Translations under genes and position numbers: made by a program
NCBI GenBank assembly: GCA_015484715.1
Contig: WFUY01000203.1
Coordinates: 1 to 6,535 of the forward strand
Direction: 5' to 3'
Source: Thermoflexales bacterium
GTDB lineage: Bacteria > Chloroflexota > Anaerolineae > S140-20
Length of the DNA stretch: 6,535 nt
The notes under the pieces: model-generated
The model's database searches: none
The model's input: only the letters and a program-made list of their open reading frames with translations
What the model was told of the DNA's origin: nothing
In this document: positions 1 through 4,889 of the stretch, piece by piece
How the letters are laid out: each line of letters starts with the position of its first letter
Position numbering within the stretch: the stretch's first letter is position 1

Positions 1-1
1 C

Positions 2-868
2 CCCATGCCCCACGTGGGGGGATCGGACGTGGCCGGCGTCATCGCGGCCCTGGGCGAGGGGGTGACCGGCTGGGAGGTGGGCCAGCGAGTCGTCGTGGAT
101 CCCGGGATCACCACCCGCGAGGACGAGTGGACCCGTCGGGGGGAGACGAGCGTCAGCCCCGGCTACACCATCCTGGGCGAGCACCGGTGGGGCGGCTGTG
201 CCGAGTACGTCGTCGTCCCGGCCTCCAACCTGCTGACCATCCCCGAGGGGTTCGACTTCCCTGAGGCGGCTGCCCCGCTCCTGGTCGGGCTCACCGCCTG
301 GCGTATGCTGATCCACCGCGCCCGGTTGCGGGCCGGCGAGTCGGTGCTCATCGTCGGGGCCGGCGGCGGCGTGAACAGCATGGCCCTCCAGATCGCCAAG
401 CTGGCCGGTGCCACCGTCTACGCCCTGACCAGCAGCCCGGCCAAGATGGAGCGGGCCCACCGGTTGGGCGCCGACGTGGTCCTCAACTACCGGGAGGACC
501 CCCAGTGGAGCCGGACGATCTACCAGATGACGGGCCGACGCGGGGTGGACGTGGTGGTGGACAACGTGGGCCGCGCGACCCTGGCCCAGAGCATCCGCGC
601 CGTCGCCCGGGGTGGCCGCATCGTCATCGTCGGCAACACCAGCGGCCCCCACGTCGAGGTGGACCTGCGGTTCCTCTTCGCCAAACAGATCAGCCTCATC
701 GGGAGCACGATGGGCTCCCACCAGGACTTCCGCGACGTGATGAACCTGGTCTGGGCGGGCAAGCTCAAGCCGGTGATAGACCGGGTGATGCCCCTGAGCG
801 AAGGGAAGGAAGCCACCGCCCTCCTGGAACGAGGCGAACAGTTCGGCAAGATCGTGCTCGTACCCTGA
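2..868 (+). CDS. Zinc-type MDR alcohol dehydrogenase / quinone oxidoreductase family protein, 5' end cut off by the window
   Basis: NAD(P)H-dependent oxidoreductase of the medium-chain dehydrogenase/reductase superfamily; substrate unknown (alcohol, quinone or enoyl-CoA such as acryloyl-CoA are all possible). The frame is open to the window edge, so the ATG at position 5 is probably internal: about 288 residues are visible against roughly 340 for the family, leaving some 50-55 N-terminal residues upstream. Numbering from that Met, G6-S7-D8 sits where zinc alcohol dehydrogenases have GHE. Residues 32-56 are the structural-zinc loop, leading into ILGEH at 56-60, but contain no Cys. The Rossmann motif GAGGGV is at 118-123, and the following strand (YALTSS) lacks the acidic residue typical of NAD specificity, which suggests NADPH. 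The C-terminus (KPVIDRVMPL, then GEQFGKIVLVP) is typical and complete. A 62-base gap follows. Fold assignment is sure; the reaction is not. Confidence 0.9.
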   Translation, partial: PMPHVGGSDVAGVIAALGEGVTGWEVGQRVVVDPGITTREDEWTRRGETSVSPGYTILGEHRWGGCAEYVVVPASNLLTIPEGFDFPEAAAPLLVGLTAWRMLIHRARLRAGESVLIVGAGGGVNSMALQIAKLAGATVYALTSSPAKMERAHRLGADVVLNYREDPQWSRTIYQMTGRRGVDVVVDNVGRATLAQSIRAVARGGRIVIVGNTSGPHVEVDLRFLFAKQISLIGSTMGSHQDFRDVMNLVWAGKLKPVIDRVMPLSEGKEATALLERGEQFGKIVLVP

Positions 869-930
869 GCCCGGTGGACCAGGACGTCTCTGACCTTATT
901 CGTTGCTGCACACCGTTGGGAGGTGAAATG
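869..930 (+). promoter_or_regulatory. Short gap with strong ribosome binding site for the cyclic-nucleotide-binding protein
   Basis: This 62-base gap ends in GGGAGGTGA at 918-926, of which GGAGGTGA is a perfect match to the anti-Shine-Dalgarno complement. Two ATG codons follow back to back, at 928 and 931. The GGAGG core ends 7 bases before 931 but only 4 before 928, so 931 is the better start. No T-rich hairpin terminator for the upstream MDR gene and no convincing -35/-10 pair were seen. Read-through from the MDR gene is therefore plausible. Confidence 0.75.
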
Positions 931-1383
931 ATGGTAACGACCGAGACCCTCTCCCGCCTCAGCCTCTTCGAAGGTCTCCCCCAAGAAGACCTGGAGGCTC
1001 TTACCGGCCTCTGTCAGGAGGTGACCTGTCACCGAGGGGAGATCCTCTTTCGCGAAGGCGAGACGGCCAAAAAGATGTACATCCTTCTGGAAGGGGTGGT
1101 GACCATTCAAGTGCAGCTCACCTCGCGGCCGGAGAGCATCACCGTCGGGGTGATCAACCAGCCCGGGCAGGTGGTGGGGTGGTCGGGACTGGTCGCTCCC
1201 CGCCACTACACGGCCACCGCCACCTGCCAGGCCGACAGCCGCCTGCTGGCCATCGAAGGGGACGCCTGTATGCGCCTGCTGGAGGAGAACCCGGAGATGG
1301 GATTCCGCATCTTCCGGCAGATCGCCGAGGTGATCAGCAGCCGGCTGCGCAACACCCGTGTGGCCCTGTTGAAGACCCTGTGA
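931..1383 (+). CDS. Stand-alone cyclic-nucleotide-binding domain protein (Crp/Fnr-like effector domain without HTH)
   Basis: A 150-residue cytoplasmic protein made almost entirely of one CNB (cNMP-binding/RmlC-like barrel) domain. The N-terminus resembles the usual lead-in (SRLSLFEGLPQEDLEAL), followed by the beta-barrel signature RGEILFREGE and MYILLEG around residues 31-53. The phosphate-binding cassette region reads GWSGLV (83-88), then PRHYTATA, with Arg91 at the expected phosphate-contact position. The Glu of the canonical GEL motif is not evident, so cAMP binding is doubtful. A C-terminal helix (MGFRIFRQIAEVISSRLRNTRVALL) ends the protein where Crp/Fnr regulators continue into a winged helix; CRP-type proteins are about 200-230 residues. 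It is therefore not a DNA-binding regulator by itself and more likely a sensor or partner subunit. Its TGA overlaps the next ATG by one base (TGATG), implying translational coupling to the membrane protein. An alternative start at 928 adds one Met. Confidence 0.9.
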   Translation: MVTTETLSRLSLFEGLPQEDLEALTGLCQEVTCHRGEILFREGETAKKMYILLEGVVTIQVQLTSRPESITVGVINQPGQVVGWSGLVAPRHYTATATCQADSRLLAIEGDACMRLLEENPEMGFRIFRQIAEVISSRLRNTRVALLKTL

Positions 1384-1853
1384 TGCCTCCCCGGGACGCC
1401 CAACCGTCTCCCTCCTCCCGCCGTCGGCGCGTAACGATTCTCGCCCTATTGGTGTTCTTCCTAGGAGGAGGTGTGAACCTCATCCGTGCGGGCCTGGCCT
1501 TTCATCAGGCCCGCACGTTGCCAGAGCTTCCCTTCGCCCTCTCCCCCTGGCTGTTGATGGGAAGCAGCCTCGTCTGGGGAGGGCTTTTCCTGGGCCTAGG
1601 GCTGGTGCTCTGGCGCGCTTGGCCCCGGGGGCGGCGGCTCACGTTGCTGCTCATCGGCCTCTACCACCTGCACATCTGGATCAACCACCTGGTCTTCGAC
1701 CAGAGCGAGGCCGCCCGCCAGCGCTGGCCCCTGGCCGCCCTCAACTCCGCCCTGGTGATCGCGGGAGCTCTCTGGCTCCTGCGGGGAAGCACGTCGTCAG
1801 AAAAACGGGCACCCCATCTTGATCAAGCCATTACCAGTGGGAGCAGACAATGA
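1383..1853 (+). CDS. Small four-helix membrane protein of unknown function
   Basis: A 156-residue protein I cannot assign to a named family. An Arg-rich N-terminus (RRRR, residues 13-16) precedes predicted membrane segments at about 17-40, 52-78, 86-105 and 115-133. A polar, charged tail of about 20 residues follows. The positive-inside rule places both termini in the cytoplasm. Segment three carries His95, His97 and His102 with Trp99 and Asn101, which could bind a metal or cofactor or simply be polar positions. The start at 1383 overlaps the preceding stop (TGATG) and has no good Shine-Dalgarno of its own, so translation probably depends on ribosomes leaving the CNB gene. It ends in an ATGA overlap with the carboxyltransferase gene. 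Codons 35-45 contain a 12-bp perfect hairpin. A membrane anchor or sensor partner for the CNB protein is possible from position alone. Confidence 0.8.
   Translation: MPPRDAQPSPSSRRRRVTILALLVFFLGGGVNLIRAGLAFHQARTLPELPFALSPWLLMGSSLVWGGLFLGLGLVLWRAWPRGRRLTLLLIGLYHLHIWINHLVFDQSEAARQRWPLAALNSALVIAGALWLLRGSTSSEKRAPHLDQAITSGSRQ
1463..1475 (+). promoter_or_regulatory. Internal Shine-Dalgarno-like sequence and in-frame GTG inside the membrane-protein gene
   Basis: AGGAGGAGG at 1463-1471 lies just upstream of an in-frame GTG at 1473 (Val31). A start here would delete the Arg-rich N-terminus and half of the first membrane segment. The Gly-rich stretch LGGGV explains the motif as coding sequence, so the long form is preferred. 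The motif could still cause internal initiation or ribosome pausing. Confidence 0.25.
1485..1517 (+). repeat. 12-bp perfect inverted repeat (hairpin) inside the membrane-protein gene
   Basis: CGTGCGGGCCTG (1485-1496) is the exact reverse complement of CAGGCCCGCACG (1506-1517), with a 9-base loop at 1497-1505. The stem is almost all G:C and would be very stable in RNA. No T-run follows, so it does not look like an intrinsic terminator. It encodes residues at the end of the first membrane helix and the following loop. It may affect translation or mRNA processing, or be a chance product of G+C-rich coding sequence. Confidence 0.85.
1839..1853 (+). promoter_or_regulatory. Ribosome binding site and ATGA start/stop overlap for the carboxyltransferase
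   Basis: GGGAG at 1839-1843 sits 6 bases before the ATG at 1850, inside the last codons of the membrane-protein gene. The ATG overlaps the TGA at 1851-1853 (ATGA), a classic translational-coupling arrangement. It fixes the carboxyltransferase start. Confidence 0.8.
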
Positions 1854-3400
1854 GCCTGGATCCGAAGATTCAACGGCTGCGGGAACTCCGGGAGCAAGCC
1901 CGCCTGGGGGGCGGCCCGGAGCGCATCAAGCGGCAGCACGCCAAAGGCAAACTCACCGCCCGTGAGCGGATTGACCTGCTGTTGGACAAGGGCAGCTTCC
2001 GCGAACTCGATATGTTCGTCATCCACCGGGAAACGGCCTTCGGGATGGACAAGAAGAAGTACTTGGGCGACAGCGTCGTCACCGGTTGGGGGACCATTGA
2101 CGGACGGCTGGTCTACGTCTTCTCCCAGGACTTCACCGTCTTCGGGGGCAGCCTCAGCGAGGTCCACGCCGAGAAGGTCTGCAAGATTATGGACATGGCG
2201 CTGAAGAACGGCGCTCCCGTCATCGGGCTCAACGACTCCGGCGGTGCCCGCATCCAGGAGGGTGTCGTCAGCCTGGGAGGCTACGCCGACATCTTCCTGC
2301 GCAACACCCTGGCCTCCGGCGTCGTCCCCCAGATCAGCGTTGTCATGGGACCGTGCGCCGGCGGGGCCGTCTACTCGCCCGCCCTCACCGACTTCATCAT
2401 TATGGTCAAGAACACCAGCTACATGTTCATCACCGGCCCCGATGTGGTGAAGGCGGTCACCCACGAGGAGGTCACTTTCGAGGAGCTGGGCGGCGCAATG
2501 ACCCACAACACCAAGAGCGGCGTCTCCCACATCGCCGCCGAGAGCGAGGCCGACGCCCTTTTCCTGGTTCGGGAACTGCTCAGCTACCTACCCAGCAACA
2601 ACATGGAGGACCCTCCCTTCGTCCCCACCACCGACGACCCCCTCCGCACCGAGGAGCGGCTGGACACCATCGTTCCCGACGACCCCAGCAAGCCCTACGA
2701 TATGAAAGAGGTGATCCGGCTAATTGTTGATGAAGGGAAGTTCTTCGAGATCCACGAGCACTACGCCCAGAACATCGTCGTCGGCTTCGCCCGGCTGGGT
2801 GGGCACAGCGTGGGGATCGTGGGCAACCAGCCGGCCGTGCTGGCCGGCGTCCTGGACATTGACGCCTCGGTCAAGGCTGCCCGCTTCGTCCGCTTCTGCG
2901 ACGCCTTCAACATCCCCATCATCACCTTCGTAGACGTGCCCGGCTTCCTCCCCGGCGTCGGCCAGGAGCACGGCGGGATCATCCGCCACGGGGCCAAGCT
3001 CCTCTACGCCTACTGTGAGGCGACCGTGCCCAAGCTGACCGTCATCACCCGCAAAGCCTACGGGGGGGCTTACGACGTGATGAGCAGCAAGCACATCCGG
3101 GGCGACCTGAACCTGGCCTGGCCCTCGGCCGAGATCGCCGTGATGGGGCCGGAGGGGGCGGTCAACATCATCTTCCGTCGGGAGCTCGCCGAGGCCGAGG
3201 ACCCAGAGGCGAAGCGGCGGGAGCTGGTGCAGCAGTACCGGGAGCAGTTCGCCCACCCCTACATCGCCGCCGGCCGGGGGTACATTGACGACGTCATCGA
3301 GCCCCACGAGACCCGGCCCCGCCTCATCAACGGGCTGGAGATGCTCCAGAACAAGCGGGACAGCAACCCGCCTAAGAAGCATGGGAACATTCCTCTGTAG
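1850..3400 (+). CDS. Acyl-CoA carboxylase carboxyltransferase subunit (propionyl-CoA carboxylase beta / methylmalonyl-CoA decarboxylase alpha type)
   Basis: A 516-residue, full-length carboxyltransferase that moves CO2 between carboxybiotin and an acyl-CoA; family members form cytoplasmic hexamers of two stacked trimers. Two crotonase-like halves are visible. In the N-terminal half, [12 protein letters not shown] starts at residue 128 and [16 protein letters not shown] at 167, with Gly171-Gly172 at the position of the first oxyanion hole. In the C-terminal half, [17 protein letters not shown] begins at about 361, and [14 protein letters not shown] includes Gly405-Gly406 and Asp409. The Asp after GGAY is the residue associated with propionyl-CoA-type specificity in actinobacterial PccB/AccD5. 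This favours propionyl-CoA over acetyl-CoA, though methylmalonyl-CoA decarboxylase alpha has the same appearance. Biotin carboxylase and biotin carrier genes are absent from the window and must be encoded elsewhere. The start is set by the ATGA overlap and the upstream GGGAG. Family certain; carboxylase versus decarboxylase direction not. Confidence 0.95.
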   Translation: MSLDPKIQRLRELREQARLGGGPERIKRQHAKGKLTARERIDLLLDKGSFRELDMFVIHRETAFGMDKKKYLGDSVVTGWGTIDGRLVYVFSQDFTVFGGSLSEVHAEKVCKIMDMALKNGAPVIGLNDSGGARIQEGVVSLGGYADIFLRNTLASGVVPQISVVMGPCAGGAVYSPALTDFIIMVKNTSYMFITGPDVVKAVTHEEVTFEELGGAMTHNTKSGVSHIAAESEADALFLVRELLSYLPSNNMEDPPFVPTTDDPLRTEERLDTIVPDDPSKPYDMKEVIRLIVDEGKFFEIHEHYAQNIVVGFARLGGHSVGIVGNQPAVLAGVLDIDASVKAARFVRFCDAFNIPIITFVDVPGFLPGVGQEHGGIIRHGAKLLYAYCEATVPKLTVITRKAYGGAYDVMSSKHIRGDLNLAWPSAEIAVMGPEGAVNIIFRRELAEAEDPEAKRRELVQQYREQFAHPYIAAGRGYIDDVIEPHETRPRLINGLEMLQNKRDSNPPKKHGNIPL

Positions 3401-3466
3401 AACCCTGTCGCATCGGCATCGCGGTAGGACACCGATTCCCACGATCACCCTGACCAGGAGGGCCTT
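3401..3466 (+). promoter_or_regulatory. 66-base gap with strong ribosome binding site for the aminotransferase
   Basis: AGGAGGG at 3456-3462 lies 4 bases before the ATG at 3467 and clearly marks the aminotransferase start. The gap also holds a tandem GCATCG duplication (3410-3421) and only weak 4-5 bp pairings (for example ATCGG 3412-3416 with CCGAT 3432-3436). No T-tract is present, so no intrinsic terminator is supported, and co-transcription with the carboxyltransferase is likely. Confidence 0.75.
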
Positions 3467-4708
3467 ATGTCCCGTTTCATCGGACGCAAGCCTCAAGCGG
3501 AGGTTATCGAAGAGTTCGCGACCTACGTCTCCTCGGGCCGCGTGGCCGTCTACAAAGCCCTGGACGCCGCCATCGTGCCGGGACGACGGGAGGGCATCTA
3601 CCTCTACGACCTGGAGGGGAACCGCTACATCAACTGCCGCACCAGCGGCGGCGTCTTCAACCTGGGCCACCGGCCCCCTCGCGTCGTTGCCGCCGTCAAG
3701 GCAGCCCTGGACGAGCTCGACGTGGGCGACCACCTGCTGATGAGCGAGCAGCGGGCCGCCTTGGCCCACCGGCTGGCCGACCTGACGCCGGGCGACATCC
3801 AGTACACCACCTTCGCCTCCGGCGGCGCCGAGGCCATTGACATCGCCATCAAGCTGGCCCGCGCCTACACCGGGCGGCCCAAGATCATCTCCGCCCGCCG
3901 GGGCTACCACGGCCACACCGGCTTCGCCCTGGCCGCCGGCAGCGACTTCTTCAAGAACAAGTTCGGCCCCATCCCCCCTGGCTTCTACAACGTCCCCTTC
4001 GGCGACATCGCCGCGATGGAGGAGATGGTGGACGACCAGACGGCCGCCGTCATCCTGGAGACCATCCCCGCCGTCGGCGGCGTCCTCATCCCCCCCGACG
4101 ACTACTACCCCCGCCTGCGCCAACTGTGCGACGAGCGGGGCGCCCAGCTCATCCTCGATGAGGTGCAGACGGGGCTGGGCCGGACCGGGCGGATGTGGGC
4201 CATCGAGGAGTGGGAGGTCGTGCCCGACATCCTGGTGATGGGCAAGGGGCTCAGCGGCGGCGTCTACCCCATGGCCGCCACCTGCTACCGCCCCCATCTC
4301 AACGACTTCTTCGAGCGGGAACCCTTCAGCCACCTCTCCACCTTCGGCGGGGCCGACCTGGGCTGCGTCGCGGCCATGGCGATGCTGGACCAGATCACCG
4401 AGCCCGGCTTCCTGGAGCACGTGCAGGCGATGGCCGCCCAGTTCGCCGACGGACTGACCCGGCTCCAGCGCCGCTACCCCGACCTGGTGCGCGACATCCG
4501 CCAGCGCGGGCTCTTCATCGGCCTGGAGCTGCCCGACGACTCCTACGGCATGCGCTTCACCGCTGCCCTGGCCCGCCAAGGCGTCATCGCCAACTTTGCC
4601 AACAACTTCCCCGCCACGATGCTCATCCTCCCGCCCCTCATCATCCAGCCGGAGGGGGTGGAGATGGTGCTGGCCGCCCTAGACCGAGCTTGCGCAACCC
4701 TGGCGTAA
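3467..4708 (+). CDS. Class III (omega-type) PLP-dependent aminotransferase
   Basis: A 413-residue fold-type I aminotransferase of the acetylornithine/4-aminobutyrate/putrescine aminotransferase class; cytoplasmic, probably a dimer. Cofactor-site motifs in order: the phosphate-binding turn SGGAEA (118-123), GYHGHTG (146-152) whose aromatic residue stacks on PLP, LILDEVQTGLGRTG with Asp231 contacting the pyridine nitrogen, MGKGLSGG with Schiff-base Lys260, and STFGG with Thr292 contacting the phosphate of the other subunit. All catalytic residues are present, so it should be active. Near the C-terminus the motif usually written as R-hydrophobic-L-x-P-L reads LILPPL from Leu386; the Arg that holds the substrate alpha-carboxylate in GABA and ornithine aminotransferases appears replaced. 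This hints at an amine or otherwise unusual substrate. Length is normal for the class (400-450). The strong Shine-Dalgarno 4 bases upstream fixes the start. Exact substrate cannot be called. Confidence 0.93.
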   Translation: MSRFIGRKPQAEVIEEFATYVSSGRVAVYKALDAAIVPGRREGIYLYDLEGNRYINCRTSGGVFNLGHRPPRVVAAVKAALDELDVGDHLLMSEQRAALAHRLADLTPGDIQYTTFASGGAEAIDIAIKLARAYTGRPKIISARRGYHGHTGFALAAGSDFFKNKFGPIPPGFYNVPFGDIAAMEEMVDDQTAAVILETIPAVGGVLIPPDDYYPRLRQLCDERGAQLILDEVQTGLGRTGRMWAIEEWEVVPDILVMGKGLSGGVYPMAATCYRPHLNDFFEREPFSHLSTFGGADLGCVAAMAMLDQITEPGFLEHVQAMAAQFADGLTRLQRRYPDLVRDIRQRGLFIGLELPDDSYGMRFTAALARQGVIANFANNFPATMLILPPLIIQPEGVEMVLAALDRACATLA

Positions 4709-4889
4709 CCTTCATACGCACCACGCAATCCGTGAAGCCGAGAGTAACCGTTCACCCTCCCGCAGGTTGAGCGCGTTTCCGACGCGAAACCGTGCTTCCA
4801 ATAGCCCATCGGGGCTGAAAGCGCCCTCGACCGGTGACCTGCGGGAGGGTAGGCCGAGTAGATACAGCTGAGACGCAAGAAGACCCCCG
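4709..4889 (+). other. 181-base non-coding gap with structured element before the phosphotransferase gene
   Basis: The only long gap in the window. Its centre (4754-4850) holds a 14-bp perfect inverted repeat with further internal pairings. The flanks hold a 6-bp direct repeat GCCGAG (4737-4742 and 4853-4858) and little else. The 39 bases after the structure, up to the ATG at 4890, lack a strong Shine-Dalgarno; only purine-rich AAGAAGA at 4877-4883 is available. No T-tract, tRNA or recognised riboswitch core was seen by eye. A structured 5' leader regulating the downstream gene, an RNA processing site between two operons, or a small RNA are all possible. Confidence 0.5.
4754..4850 (+). repeat. 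14-bp perfect inverted repeat enclosing nested stem-loops; candidate structured RNA
   Basis: ACCCTCCCGCAGGT (4754-4767) is the exact reverse complement of ACCTGCGGGAGGGT (4837-4850), and two G-U wobbles (4768/4836 and 4769/4835) could extend the helix inward. Inside, AGCCC (4803-4807) pairs with GGGCT (4812-4816) over a 4-base loop. GCGC plus TTTC (4771-4774, 4776-4779) can pair with GAAAGCGC (4817-4824) around one bulged G. Competing local hairpins are CGCGT/ACGCG (4772-4776 with 4782-4786) and GTTTC/GAAAC (4775-4779 with 4786-4790). The repeat is seen directly; that it acts as RNA is inferred from its non-coding position. Confidence 0.7.

Noticed and set aside
1485..1525. Intrinsic terminator inside the membrane-protein gene
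   Set aside because: The 12-bp stem is strong but is followed by TTGCCAG rather than a T-run, and the reading frame continues to a coupled downstream gene.
2720..4579. A 619-codon open frame on the minus strand covering parts of the carboxyltransferase and aminotransferase genes
   Set aside because: It lies opposite two unmistakable conserved genes and spans the gap between them; its product is low-complexity (Val, Gly, Asp, His rich), as expected from reading G+C-rich codons backwards.
4732..4770. Short GTG-started reading frame of 12 codons, as a possible leader peptide before the phosphotransferase gene
   Set aside because: There is no Shine-Dalgarno before it, no run of regulatory codons, and it ends inside the left arm of the inverted repeat; chance frame most likely.
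4811..4827. Rifamycin-associated element upstream of a rifampin-phosphotransferase-like gene
   Set aside because: GGGGC and GCCCT flank a 7-base spacer there, but the palindromic core expected of that element is not present; GGGCT is better explained by the local hairpin with AGCCC.
4754..4850. Integron attC-like site
   Set aside because: GTTGAGC at 4766-4772 fits the loose GTTRRRY consensus, but there is no matching RYYYAAC partner in the right position and no integron context.
4737..4858. Miniature transposable element reading of the 14-bp inverted repeat, with GCCGAG as target-site duplication
   Set aside because: The direct repeats lie 11 and 2 bases outside the inverted repeat ends, so they are not placed as a target duplication; no second copy is in the window.
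4834..4864. Promoter GTGACC (4834-4839) with TAGATA (4859-4864) before the phosphotransferase gene
   Set aside because: Spacing is 19 bases and the -10 match is poor; with the arm of the inverted repeat overlapping the -35, the match is no better than chance.
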